A stretch of 64,000 nucleotides of DNA from Brevibacterium renqingii (GCF_017808105.1 NZ_JADBHF010000004.1:186001-250000); one strand, 5' to 3'. Counted from the first letter of the stretch, positions 36,398 through 46,188 are shown. Numbers and translations: made by a program. The notes: generated from the letters alone by a model not told the origin.

Positions 36398-37660
36398 ATG
36401 AGATTCCCTCGTTTGGATGTTTTTCCGCCTGCAAAGCGACTGGCGAAAATTCAGAGTCTTCTCGTCCCGCACTTGCAAACCGAGTCGTCCTACATCAAAT
36501 CGTGGTTTTGGAAAGAGAGCACCCTCGTACTCGAATTTATGACCTCGTACGGGGTGAAATATGGGATTGATCTGGTTCTCACGGACAAACGATTTACATT
36601 GGACGTGGTGGGCCGGGATGACCCCTCGCGGTACGCAGTAAGGGCTCGATTAGGATCGATGACCAAATCGATCAGGAAGACTCAGAAGCGCCAGTTGAAA
36701 ACGTGGCCGCTGCCTATCAACAATCGCAATCTTGTTCTGGAGACTTTGGCTTCCATCAGCCGGGCCTGTGCGCTGATGTCCCAAAAACCGGTCGTGCCAA
36801 ACCGGAACATCCCCGCTTACTGGTGGGATCTGAAAAGCAATTTCGGAGATCAGATCACCCCGTGGCTCATTGAAATGTTGACGGGCCGACCAGCATACAA
36901 CACCATGGGTCTCCCCCGAGCGGGTCAGGCGGTGATGGCTGCGGGGTCGATCATCACCGGAATGAACCGGGGAGACATGACGGTCTGGGGCTCTGGATTG
37001 ATCTCTCCGCTCGATGATCTGAAAGTGGAGATCCTGCGAAGCCGTGCACCACGCAAGATCGCTGCAGTACGTGGAGAGCGCACTCGCTCCGAACTCACAA
37101 CGCGACTCGGTTGGGACGTGCCCGCCACCCTCGGAGATCCGGCGTTGCTCTTACCGACGTATTTCACACCATACTCGCGCTCGGAATCGTCGAAGCTGCC
37201 AGCGCTTGTCCCGCATTATGCACATCGAAAGCTGCTCCCTGAAAACCGTGAGGAAAATGGTTTCGAGACTGTTGATGTCCGCAAGCCACCAGAGGTCGTC
37301 GTCGCTCAGATCGCTAATGCCTCTTCTATTGTGTCGACGTCTCTGCATGGGCTTATTATCGCTCAAGCCTACGGTGTCCCGTGGATTTGGCTTCGCATCA
37401 CCGACCAGGAATTGATCGGTGAAGACTTCAAGTTCGAGGACTTTTTCTCGACTGTTGAGAAGTCTGGCGTTGCATCAGTCGAAACTACTACAAACGAGGC
37501 GGCGAACCTCGATATTGTGGGTCTGGCAGCGCAGGCGACTTTACCTCAATCGCGCTTTTCCTCCGATGCCTTGATTGACGCCTTCCCTTACGACCTCATG
37601 CCTTTCCTGCCCGGCGAATATGTAGAGAATTCTGTTTCGAAGAAGAGACAACACCCTTGA
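36398..37660 (+). CDS. Polysaccharide pyruvyltransferase family protein
   Basis: A 420-residue protein. After an N-terminal 135-residue part without known match, the pyruvyltransferase domain begins with YWWDLKSNFGDQITPWL (about 147-163). It includes VRGERTRSEL near 224 and the block STSLHGLIIAQAYGVPWIW near 312-330, which corresponds to the conserved S/R-x-H-G segment. Donor should be phosphoenolpyruvate; the acceptor is probably a residue of the wall polymer. GGAG stands 6 bases before the ATG, 16 bases after the GT2 gene, so the two are co-transcribed. Codon usage here is visibly less GC-biased than in flanking genes. Confidence 0.82.
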   Translation: MRFPRLDVFPPAKRLAKIQSLLVPHLQTESSYIKSWFWKESTLVLEFMTSYGVKYGIDLVLTDKRFTLDVVGRDDPSRYAVRARLGSMTKSIRKTQKRQLKTWPLPINNRNLVLETLASISRACALMSQKPVVPNRNIPAYWWDLKSNFGDQITPWLIEMLTGRPAYNTMGLPRAGQAVMAAGSIITGMNRGDMTVWGSGLISPLDDLKVEILRSRAPRKIAAVRGERTRSELTTRLGWDVPATLGDPALLLPTYFTPYSRSESSKLPALVPHYAHRKLLPENREENGFETVDVRKPPEVVVAQIANASSIVSTSLHGLIIAQAYGVPWIWLRITDQELIGEDFKFEDFFSTVEKSGVASVETTTNEAANLDIVGLAAQATLPQSRFSSDALIDAFPYDLMPFLPGEYVENSVSKKRQHP

Positions 37661-37857
37661 GACTGCGCCTATAAACAAGTCTGTCGACAACGGCAGGTGC
37701 ATTTGTTCAATGACTTAAACATCGCGAGTGGACCCGCTTGCGCCGGACCAACTTCCCATTGAACGAGCAGACAGCCCTAGACGTCTGCAATTATCATTGA
37801 GGAGTTCAACCCACGCGAAGGTGTTGTCGATGATTGTTCGCCGATGAAAGGCTCACT

Positions 37858-39150
37858 GTGAAGAACCTGCTCCGTAAGACGGCTCTTATGGCTGTCCGAT
37901 CGTCTGCCTGGAAGACAACAAGCAAGTGGATCAGAGGCACTGAGCGTTGGAACCGTCTCGAAGATGAATATGATGGCAGCTATATCAGGGCCGAAGTCGT
38001 CGTCTACTTCGGCGACCGGGGTTCCAAGTTCTACCAGCTCGAACAGTGGATTCCCGTCCTCGAGGAGCTGCACAAGAGACACAGAGTCGTATTGGTCCTG
38101 CGCAAGGGATCTGCCTTGCTGAGAGCATTGGAGACTACCCGCCTGCCCGTCGTGTTCAAACGACGCTTCGACCCATTGCACACCTTCTATCATGCGAACA
38201 ACTTCAAACTGGCCCTCTACGTCAACAATGGGGTGACGAACTTCCAATCATTGGGCTTCGCCCCGATGGTGCACGTCCATGTCAATCATGGCGAGTCAGA
38301 CAAGCTGAGCATGGTCTCCAACCAGGCAAAATCCTACGACAAGGTGTTCGTCGCCGGCGATGCTGCGATTGAGAGACATCGACGCGCTCTCATCGATTTC
38401 GACGAAAGCTCATTGATCAAGGTGGGCCGGCCACAGCTGGATATCGATAAACCATTGGAGCTCGAGCCCTCGATGGTGTGGACAATCATGTATGCGCCCA
38501 CCTGGGAGGGTGAGAATGACTCGAACAATTACACGTCGGTCGACCTCTTCGGACCACAGATCGTCGAAGCCGCCCTTCAGATCCCAGATACTCGGCTGAT
38601 TTATAAGCCTCACCCCCGTGTCGAATCGTCCAAAGACCCTGCTATGGCACAGGCGAACGCCCGAATCCTTGAGCTCATTGAAGGAGCCAACGAATTCATT
38701 GCCGACGAGTCTCTGCAACACCAAGTGCTCATGCAGGGAGACATTCTTGCCATGTTCGACACGGTCGATCTGCTCATCACTGATATCTCCAGTGTCGGGC
38801 TTGATTTTCTCTATCTTCAGTCGAACAAGCCACTGGTTCTGACGGATCGTCGTAGCGACACCGCGAAACTCAATGCTGAGGCTCCGATCAGTCGGGCGAC
38901 CCCCATTATCGACGAATCGACGGTCGAAGGCGTGAAGTCGATGCTTATCGACATGCTCAATATAGACGCCTCGGCTGGAGCCAGGCACGAGCTCAGACGA
39001 CACTATTTCGGTGAAGGCGAGAGAGGAACCTCAATGGCATTGTTCACTGAGGCCGTGTCCAAGCTCATTGCCAATCGAGCCGTCGAACTGACGAAGTTCC
39101 ATTCTGAGAGCATCAACGCTGAGTCCAGTGACGAATCCACTGCCGAATAG
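37858..39150 (+). CDS. CDP-glycerol/polyol phosphotransferase-family protein
   Basis: A 430-residue member of the TagB/TagF group. Its blocks are VHVNHGESDK near residue 140, IMYAPTWEGEND near 207, LIYKPHPR near 247, and LITDISSVGLDFLY near 306, with VLTDRRSDTAKLN behind. It is the closest in layout to the minus-strand copy at 26.5 kb, and both lie next to a pyruvyltransferase gene. GTG at 37858 is chosen because AAAGG is 6 bases ahead. The 197 bases before it show no gene. Cytoplasmic, acting on membrane-bound acceptors; the polyol is not determinable. Confidence 0.82.
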   Translation: MKNLLRKTALMAVRSSAWKTTSKWIRGTERWNRLEDEYDGSYIRAEVVVYFGDRGSKFYQLEQWIPVLEELHKRHRVVLVLRKGSALLRALETTRLPVVFKRRFDPLHTFYHANNFKLALYVNNGVTNFQSLGFAPMVHVHVNHGESDKLSMVSNQAKSYDKVFVAGDAAIERHRRALIDFDESSLIKVGRPQLDIDKPLELEPSMVWTIMYAPTWEGENDSNNYTSVDLFGPQIVEAALQIPDTRLIYKPHPRVESSKDPAMAQANARILELIEGANEFIADESLQHQVLMQGDILAMFDTVDLLITDISSVGLDFLYLQSNKPLVLTDRRSDTAKLNAEAPISRATPIIDESTVEGVKSMLIDMLNIDASAGARHELRRHYFGEGERGTSMALFTEAVSKLIANRAVELTKFHSESINAESSDESTAE

Positions 39151-39207
39151 CTATTGAGCTCCCGACACCTTTGCACCGGAGGAGCAAGGTCGTTCTGCCG
39201 TCGCAGT

Positions 39208-41088
39208 CTATGTGCAGGGGCGAACGGAGAGGTTTCCGCGCTTCGTTGTGTACCATTCCCACGCTCCGGTGCGGTCGGACCCGTACCGTCTCGGAGTCCT
39301 GATCCGTCGATTCGACGACCACAGATCTTGTGGCCTCCGCAAGTAGACGTCGAAAGTCTCACCAGCTGATTCAGAGAACTTCTCATCGTCTACATCGAAT
39401 GAGAGGACAAGCCTTCGGCCTCGTCTGCGACTTGAAACCACGGGGTTCCGGCAGATGAAGAATGTGTTGAGGTGGCGCGCTGCAACGACCATCTCCAGGG
39501 TCTCAGCGATCGACGGATCGACCTGGTCGAGCTCAACCTCGATTCGGCTTCCCCGAACCGTCTGCTCGCACTTGAGCTTCTTCGCCTCGATCGGTGGAAC
39601 CGGTTCCCTGATCGGATCATTGTGCCTGCTCGAGGGACGCAGCTCTTCGAGGACGGTCTTCCACCGTTCGTAGCCGACTTCCGGAAGATAGCGTTCGACA
39701 GTCTTCCTCGCCGACTTGCGCATAGTCTCGACTGTCTCTGGTTTCAGAGAGAGAAAGTATTCGATCCTGTCGGCAAGCGCATCGATATCGCCTCTTGGCG
39801 TGATAAAACCGTTCTCTCTCGGCTCGATCAGGTCCCTGGGACCGTAGGTGATGTCGTACACGATGGGGATGCAGCCTGCTCCCATCGATTCCATGAGCGA
39901 GAGCGGAAGTCCCTCGCTCGCACTGGTCAGCATGCAGAATGAGGCGGACTTCAGTTTGTTCGGCACATCGTTGACGTACCCAGACAGTTCTACACGGTCT
40001 CCGACATCGAGCGCGGCGATGAGCTTCTCCAACTTCCGTCTCTCAGGCCCCTCGCCGAGGACTGTCAGGGAGACGTCGATTCCTCGGTCCCGCAGCTTCG
40101 ACACTGCGCGGATCGGATGATCCACGCGTTTGAGGGCAACTAGGTTCGCGATCATCACCGCCTGGTTCGACGGCCGTTGTATCTGCGCGTCGGACAGAAC
40201 CGATCCTGCTGGCAGCTCCCCCGTCAGCAGCCTGATGTTGTCTCCTGAGAAGCCCATGGCTCTGATAGCGTCGGCCTGTTGCTTGGTCTGGACTCCGACG
40301 ATGTCGAAGCGATCGAAGTTGCGCATCGTGTCTGCCCTGTATGGCAGCACCTGCCCGTGGTTTCCATTCCACGGGTGGCGGAGGTGACTTCCGTGGAGGA
40401 ACAGGACCAGGCCGAAACTCCGGTCCGAAATTTCGTGGATGAACTCACTGACCTTCTTGTCATCGACGATGACCACGGCCGGTTCCTTCGTCACAAATGC
40501 AGAGATCCATGCATTGTAGAAGTCACGCGGTCGGCTCCACTCCGTCATGGGCGATCCCGAGGGAGAATGGAGAATGAAGCGCGTTCCCAATTTCGGGTCC
40601 CGGACGTCGGTGAGCAGCAGACTCCCGTCGGCTCGATGATAATTGCGGCGGATAACCTTGCCGGTGCGTGGACTGCGGAACGTGTCGTAGAAAGCGGTGA
40701 TGTTCGCGACTTCACCGTCTTCTTCGGGAACCGGGGCACGCAATGGCTCTCCTGCCAATGCGTTCAGCTCCGTTTCGGTTCTGCCGCGCAGATCCTGCCA
40801 GATGTTGACCAGCTCGACGTCATCTTGCATCTTACCTTGGGAGACCAGCCGAGCTCGAGTCTCATCGGGGTCCATCCGTGGGCTGAAGGTCAGGACCGTC
40901 TGAGACAGTGGTCTGCCGTACTTCTGGAAGCTCCGTATCCGCCGGAGCGCAGCCGTCGTCATTCCTCCCATGGATTCGGGAATGCCCCATAAGACGTTAT
41001 AGACGTGCACTTCGTCGGTCCCCAGAGGAGGTTCGCACGATCGGCTGTTGTCGTCAGCGCCGCGGGACGGTCGTGCAATCATTTCCAC
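39208..41088 (-). CDS. GT4 glycosyltransferase, TagE-like, with C-terminal GNLS domain
   Basis: A 626-residue protein. The N-terminal half has the long insertion seen in TagE/GtfA-type enzymes (VYNVLWGIPESMGGMTTAAL near 30-50). The GT-B retaining domain has VALKRVDHPIRAV near 315 and EGLPLSLMESMGAG near 388, which contains the E-x7-E catalytic pair. The last 130 residues form a beta domain ending in WYTTKRGNLSVRP. Known relatives attach glucose to poly(glycerol phosphate). GTG at 41088 is supported by GAGG 8 bases ahead. A paralogue lies at 57.4-59.2 kb. Likely decorates the polyol-phosphate polymer of this locus. Confidence 0.84.
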   Translation of the reverse strand: MEMIARPSRGADDNSRSCEPPLGTDEVHVYNVLWGIPESMGGMTTAALRRIRSFQKYGRPLSQTVLTFSPRMDPDETRARLVSQGKMQDDVELVNIWQDLRGRTETELNALAGEPLRAPVPEEDGEVANITAFYDTFRSPRTGKVIRRNYHRADGSLLLTDVRDPKLGTRFILHSPSGSPMTEWSRPRDFYNAWISAFVTKEPAVVIVDDKKVSEFIHEISDRSFGLVLFLHGSHLRHPWNGNHGQVLPYRADTMRNFDRFDIVGVQTKQQADAIRAMGFSGDNIRLLTGELPAGSVLSDAQIQRPSNQAVMIANLVALKRVDHPIRAVSKLRDRGIDVSLTVLGEGPERRKLEKLIAALDVGDRVELSGYVNDVPNKLKSASFCMLTSASEGLPLSLMESMGAGCIPIVYDITYGPRDLIEPRENGFITPRGDIDALADRIEYFLSLKPETVETMRKSARKTVERYLPEVGYERWKTVLEELRPSSRHNDPIREPVPPIEAKKLKCEQTVRGSRIEVELDQVDPSIAETLEMVVAARHLNTFFICRNPVVSSRRRGRRLVLSFDVDDEKFSESAGETFDVYLRRPQDLWSSNRRIRTPRRYGSDRTGAWEWYTTKRGNLSVRPCT

Positions 41089-41141
41089 AGTTGTTACCTC
41101 TCCTCAGATGGAGCTCAGAGCCGTGCTGCAAACGACGGAGT

Positions 41142-43799
41142 TCACCGGTTCAATGCCATCTGACCATAGTGATGTGCTTGACGACGCCAATTGACGATCT
41201 TGGGGCTGTCCGATGTCTCCCACTGTGCGCAGACATTCCACTCGCTGTCGAGTTCGCGATACCGGCCGCCGACTGCGATCTGCAGCGCATCGACGTAGCT
41301 GATATCGACGTCTGACAGCAGACCCACGACGCGCTCGACGATGCTGTCGCTGCGCAGCTCGTTCAGGTTGAGCACCATGATCTGCGGATCGAAGGGAACG
41401 AAGTCCTCGCTCATGCCGGAGTGGCTCGCGAAGACGAACTTGAGAGCACCGACATGGTCTTCTCCGAAGGAGCTGGCTATCCGCCTCATCAGGGTGAGCC
41501 CACTCGTCCGGTTCTTCCTGACATCATGCTTCGCAGCGACAAGAGCATCGTCGAGATCAATGGTCGAGAGTTCGGCGACGTCGGCCCACACTTCTGCTGC
41601 GGCGGGCATGACGACGAGGCGGTCGTGGTCGGGGAACAAGGCCGGCAGCAGAGCCTGCACCAGATCGTTCGTGTTCGCAATGTCGTCGAAGGACACAGGT
41701 GCGAGGACGTGAACGTCTCCCTTGGACAGGCGCGGCTGCAGATCGTCGACTTGCGCCGCACTCAACGCACCCGACGGCAGCCACACTCGATAACGCTGTG
41801 AAGCATGAGCGTCGAGGGTCTCAACCGCGGTGGAGACCAGAGTCTGTTCACCCTTCTCGACCGTCATGAAGACGTCCGTGACCTGAGGTTCGGGCACTGG
41901 TCGTTCGACCTTGCTCACCCCTGCTGCGATAGCTGTGCTCTCTGCACGAGGCAGCTGTGCCGAAGCGAGATATTCGTCCGCAACAGCCATGTCGTCCGCG
42001 GTGATCTCCACCCACTTCGCGTAGATCTCGTCTTCGGAAGCGCCGCCGGCAATGAGCGGCAGCAGCACGGACAGCTTGTCGAGAATACCGTCCCGGATGG
42101 CGTCGAACTCGGTTTCATCGATACCGATCAGCCCACCGAAGCGGGAATCTGATTTGTTCTTCGGCTCGAATTGGACTTCGGCGCCTACCGATCGCGCCGG
42201 AAGATTCGCGTGCAGGCGAGACGTGAGGACCTGTTTGTACTTATAGGCATAGTCAGCGACCCAGTTGCGGGCCAGTTCGAGGTTTTCCGGGAACGACTTA
42301 TCTCGGATCGCTGTGACGGTCTGCTTCTTCTTCGGTCCCTTGCCGTCCTTCGTCCAGTCGACGCGCAGCGTACCGGTGCGACGGTCCGCCGACGGCGCAG
42401 GAAACAGCGTATCGACGGTTGTCGTCAGGCAGCCGGAGAAGAATGCGGGCACTCCCACGGCACGGAGGACTGCGACGGACTGCCAGTCACGGCATCCGAC
42501 GGGACCGTATTTCTTCAGGTAGGCGATGGCGTCCTGCGTGAGCATCTCCGGATAGCGGACGAATACGGACAGAAGGATCGGGCGAAGGTTCGGGTGGAAG
42601 GGGATGTTGAATGACTTCCCGAAGATGTCGTGCATGTACCAGCCGAATGCGATGTACCACGTGTCTTCGGGGATGTCCTGATAGACGTTGCCGTCGCGGT
42701 AGACCTCGACGAGGTTGAGTTCAGCTTCCGGTCCCGCGTACTTCCGTTCGTCTTTGACCGATTGGCGAAGTTTCGCGAAGAGCCCAGTGAGCCCTTGGTC
42801 GCCGGAGAAGCTGAGGTTCTCATAGCGGAGCAGATGTCCGATCGAGGCGATCGTCTGAATGTAGTCGCCGATGTTGCGGGATCGGATGCCCGGCTGGTCG
42901 TAGCTGAGCACCCCGAAGTTGCGTTTGCCTGCAGTCGTCGGAAGCGGTTCCAAGTGCTTTCCGCCGGGCAGCCAGTCGAGCATTCGCTTGAGCTCATAGC
43001 CCACTGCAGGGTCGAGTTCGTCCGAGTCCTGCTCGAGGCGAGCTTCGGCAAGTGTGCGGACATGGTCGAAAGCATCGATGCAGAAGACTGACTCGGCAGT
43101 ACGCAGTACGGCCCTGTCGCTCCACCTGTCCGTCTCTCCCGACTCATTCGAACGTTCCACGAGCGGCAGTGCATCACGCCCAAGGGAATCGATGGCTGTC
43201 GGATAGTATTCTTCGGCTGCGGCGACGATGATTTCCCGATCGTCGATCCGGGCGAATTCTGACCATGCCACCTCCGGATCGGAAGAGCGCTGATACGCCA
43301 TTCCCAGCAGGGCTCGGCCGGCTTCCTCGTTCCCGGGCTGACTGCGGAGACTCAGTCCGATGGAGACTGCCTCCGTTTGCAGACCACCCGCGATGAGAGC
43401 TCTCCCCGACGCGACGGTCGAGACTCCGAAGGACGCGCCGCCTGCCAGGGATTCTGACAGGGCAGCGTGTGCCTTGATCCGCGTCAGCTGTCGTGCTTTG
43501 GCGTCGACCTCTCGCGTGGAGGGTGCGACGGTCCAACCGTCGATGTCCTTGGCTGTATTGCCTTTGAGAGAGGTTGCAAGCTTGCGGTACGCCCGAGCGG
43601 TGGCTGCCGCGGTCTTCTTCGGAGTTCCAGCCGATTTCCCAGTCCCTGCTCCCCCGCCAGCGCGTTCTCGGACGTACTTCGTGCCTGATGCTCGCTCCAC
43701 CACCGGCAGGGCACGACGAGCAACGCCGTGGACTACAGGTTTGATCAGTTCTCTTCCTTTGCTGATGTACCGGTCGGCGGTGTTTCGTCTATCGGTCAC
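41142..43799 (-). CDS. Large pyruvyltransferase-GT8-like fusion protein (885 aa)
   Basis: Three regions are visible. Residues 1-280 are helical and repeat-like, with a basic start. Residues 293-560 are a polysaccharide pyruvyltransferase domain: NFGVLSYDQPGIRSRNIGDYIQ at the start, VGCRDWQSVAVLR near 434, and TSRLHANLPARSVG near 526. Residues 640-885 follow the outline of family GT8: LFPDHDRLVVMPAAAEVW near 722, DDALVAAKHD near 750, FDPQIMVLNLNELR, then a DALQ block. The metal-binding D-x-D that should stand where MPAAAE is found is missing, so this domain is probably inactive or serves binding. Starts with GTG, AAGGA 8 bases ahead. Confidence 0.72.
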   Translation of the reverse strand: MTDRRNTADRYISKGRELIKPVVHGVARRALPVVERASGTKYVRERAGGGAGTGKSAGTPKKTAAATARAYRKLATSLKGNTAKDIDGWTVAPSTREVDAKARQLTRIKAHAALSESLAGGASFGVSTVASGRALIAGGLQTEAVSIGLSLRSQPGNEEAGRALLGMAYQRSSDPEVAWSEFARIDDREIIVAAAEEYYPTAIDSLGRDALPLVERSNESGETDRWSDRAVLRTAESVFCIDAFDHVRTLAEARLEQDSDELDPAVGYELKRMLDWLPGGKHLEPLPTTAGKRNFGVLSYDQPGIRSRNIGDYIQTIASIGHLLRYENLSFSGDQGLTGLFAKLRQSVKDERKYAGPEAELNLVEVYRDGNVYQDIPEDTWYIAFGWYMHDIFGKSFNIPFHPNLRPILLSVFVRYPEMLTQDAIAYLKKYGPVGCRDWQSVAVLRAVGVPAFFSGCLTTTVDTLFPAPSADRRTGTLRVDWTKDGKGPKKKQTVTAIRDKSFPENLELARNWVADYAYKYKQVLTSRLHANLPARSVGAEVQFEPKNKSDSRFGGLIGIDETEFDAIRDGILDKLSVLLPLIAGGASEDEIYAKWVEITADDMAVADEYLASAQLPRAESTAIAAGVSKVERPVPEPQVTDVFMTVEKGEQTLVSTAVETLDAHASQRYRVWLPSGALSAAQVDDLQPRLSKGDVHVLAPVSFDDIANTNDLVQALLPALFPDHDRLVVMPAAAEVWADVAELSTIDLDDALVAAKHDVRKNRTSGLTLMRRIASSFGEDHVGALKFVFASHSGMSEDFVPFDPQIMVLNLNELRSDSIVERVVGLLSDVDISYVDALQIAVGGRYRELDSEWNVCAQWETSDSPKIVNWRRQAHHYGQMALNR

Positions 43800-43876
43800 T
43801 CGTCTCGTCCTTTGCAGAGGTCTCGGTGAACATTCGGTAGTCGGGATCGATCAGGGTCACAGTATCCGACTTGACT

Positions 43877-43895
43877 GTCAGTTCGATGAACTGAC
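43877..43895. other. Hairpin between acyltransferase and pyruvyltransferase-GT8 genes
   Basis: GTCAGTTC and GAACTGAC form a perfect 8-bp stem around a three-base loop, about 14 bases past the acyltransferase stop. There is no T-run. It may be a weak terminator or an RNA processing site. Confidence 0.5.
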
Positions 43896-43908
43896 GCTTC
43901 CGGTTGGG

Positions 43909-46029
43909 TCAGTCGAAAGTGCCCAGTCCGGTTCGACGGAGGCTTGCATCGAATTGCGGCGCCAGTGTCTTCGCGTAGGTGGCGGTGATGTGGGCGGTGT
44001 CGAAATACGTGATGACTCCGCCGATGACCGGTTCACAGCGTCCGTCAGGGCAGAACCAGTCCTGCGGGTACACGATGGACATCCTCTTCGAATCGAAGGT
44101 TCTGGCCGAGGCGGCCAGAGGGTCCATCCAGTGCCATGATTCCGGAGTTCCGGAGCATTCTTCGAGTTCGTCCTCATGCTTGGCCACGCAGTCGGGCACG
44201 CTGATGTCTTCCCCGCCCGGGTAGGGGGTGTCCCTGACGACCACGACGTCGAGCTTCGCGTCGATCCAGCTCTGAAGTATGTCACGGTGCCCTTCAGGTG
44301 CCTTCTTCTCGGTCTCGTCCCACCCCATGCCCTGGAGCGGTGTGGACTGACGTTCGGAGGTGATCACTGCATCGAACCCGCCTTGAGTCGTCCGATCGAC
44401 GACCCAGTCGGAGTAGTCCTGACACCCCTTGGTCTCTCCCTGCGTCGACAGCTGCTGCGGCAGTGTCGAGATGCCGCAGTTCGATGCCAGGAACGTGGTG
44501 ATGGTCCAATCGTTCTTGTCGGCCAACCGCTCCAGAGTCGGCAGCCAATGTCCTGCGTGAGAGTTGCCGACAAGGGCCACATGCTTCGAACCGTCGCCGT
44601 AGGTGCATTCGGGCTTCTTGCGATACGGGGCGCTTGCCCAGCAGCCGTCAGCGTAGGCTTTCGATTTGTCGTTCTTGGCAGCGGCCGGTTCCATCTGCAA
44701 GGAGTCCATTCCTTCGCAGTTCGGATTGTCTTTCGCCCCGGGAAGCAGAATCGCAGCGCCGAGGCAGGAGTCCGGATCGTCCAGTGCCGATTGGAGCCGA
44801 TCCTCGTTCTGCTCGACGATCTTGTTGGCAACGACCATCTGGCTCAGTCCGAGGGCGGCGACGAGGGCCATGGCGAGTGCCGCGAAGGCGAAGGTCCTCT
44901 GCGAGCTGTCCAAGAGCGAGGCTTTGCGGAACCGGTTCTCGACCCACGTCGTCGAAGCCCACGCCGCCAGGATCGAAACGAGGATGATCGCAATGTTGTC
45001 CAGGACTCCCAGGCTCTCCGAGGCACCCATCTTCTCCGAGAAATACGGCACGAGAACGATGAGCGGCCAGTGCCAGAGATAGACGGAGTACGAGATATCG
45101 CCGAGAAAGCGCACCGGCCTCAATGACAGGAGCGGAAGTACGGACCTGCGACCACGCGAGTCAGCAAGGATGACCAGGGCCGTCGAGACCACCGGTACGA
45201 GGGCGATGTAGCCGGGGAACGGCATGTCTGCACGGATGAGGAACGTGCCCACGACTATTCCGGCCAGTCCGATCCATCCGAGCAGCGAGCTGAATGGCAG
45301 GCGCTGAGGGCGGACATAGATCACGAAGACTGCGACGAGGCCGCCGGTTGCCAGCTCCCACATCCGAGTCGGCGTGACGAAGTACGCCATCGCCGGCTCT
45401 GCGGCCGTGTACCACACAGAGAAGACGAAGGAAGCGAGGAAGACGCCGAGGATCGTGAAGCCGACGATCCGTTTGGACCGGCCGACCTTCGTGGCGATGA
45501 GGAAGGCCAGCCCGATGATCATCGGCCATATGAAGTAGAACTGCTCTTCGACCGACAGCGACCAGAAATGCTGCACCGGAGAGGGAGCGTTGTCAGCTGC
45601 CAGATAGTCGACGCTCGAGATCGCGAAGTCCCAGTTGACGACGTACAGCGCCGCGGAGACGATCTGTCGTCCCGTATCGGCCCACATCGACTGGGGGGCT
45701 GCAAGGAAGGTGCCGATACCGACGACGAACAGGACGAGGAGTGAGGCCGGAAGAAGTCGGCGGATCCTTCGCGCCCAGAATCTCGCAATGTCGCCCCAGC
45801 TCCGTGGGGGTTTATTGATGAGGTGGCTGGTGATGAGGAAGCCCGAGATGACGAAGAAGACGTCGACACCGGCGAACCCGCCGTGGAAGCGATCCGGCCA
45901 GAGGTGGTAGAGGAGCACGATTCCCACGGCCAAGGCTCGCAGCCCCTGGATATCGGCACGGAAGCCCGAAGTCTTGGGTGCAGCGGTCGCTTGGGGGGAG
46001 TTTTCAGCAACGGGGGCTGACGACTGCAT
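43909..46029 (-). CDS. OafA-like O-acyltransferase (AT3 membrane domain plus SGNH domain)
   Basis: A 706-residue envelope enzyme. Residues 25-370 form the ten-helix acyltransferase-3 domain, with FRADIQGLRALAVGIVLLYH at the start and FSVEEQFYFIWP-type sequence near 155. A single helix follows, then an exported SGNH-type domain (about 470-700) with VALVGNSHAGHW near 485 (nucleophile serine; GNSH where GDSH is usual) and DTAHITATYA near 690. Such proteins add acetyl groups to surface polysaccharides. GGAG is 7 bases before the ATG. Its place in the cluster suggests O-acetylation of the wall polymer. Confidence 0.87.
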   Translation of the reverse strand: MQSSAPVAENSPQATAAPKTSGFRADIQGLRALAVGIVLLYHLWPDRFHGGFAGVDVFFVISGFLITSHLINKPPRSWGDIARFWARRIRRLLPASLLVLFVVGIGTFLAAPQSMWADTGRQIVSAALYVVNWDFAISSVDYLAADNAPSPVQHFWSLSVEEQFYFIWPMIIGLAFLIATKVGRSKRIVGFTILGVFLASFVFSVWYTAAEPAMAYFVTPTRMWELATGGLVAVFVIYVRPQRLPFSSLLGWIGLAGIVVGTFLIRADMPFPGYIALVPVVSTALVILADSRGRRSVLPLLSLRPVRFLGDISYSVYLWHWPLIVLVPYFSEKMGASESLGVLDNIAIILVSILAAWASTTWVENRFRKASLLDSSQRTFAFAALAMALVAALGLSQMVVANKIVEQNEDRLQSALDDPDSCLGAAILLPGAKDNPNCEGMDSLQMEPAAAKNDKSKAYADGCWASAPYRKKPECTYGDGSKHVALVGNSHAGHWLPTLERLADKNDWTITTFLASNCGISTLPQQLSTQGETKGCQDYSDWVVDRTTQGGFDAVITSERQSTPLQGMGWDETEKKAPEGHRDILQSWIDAKLDVVVVRDTPYPGGEDISVPDCVAKHEDELEECSGTPESWHWMDPLAASARTFDSKRMSIVYPQDWFCPDGRCEPVIGGVITYFDTAHITATYAKTLAPQFDASLRRTGLGTFD

Positions 46030-46188
46030 GAATCGGCTCCACTCGGTTTCTCAGTCGGTTGGATCGGACCCGACTGCGGTCCCTGTCATTCCTCGAAGCG
46101 AGAGTTCGCTGGTGCTGGCGTCTCAGCGGTCAACTGAACTGGCCTGATGAGCGCCCACGACACTCGCCGAGGCGGCGTCTGCCCGTGC

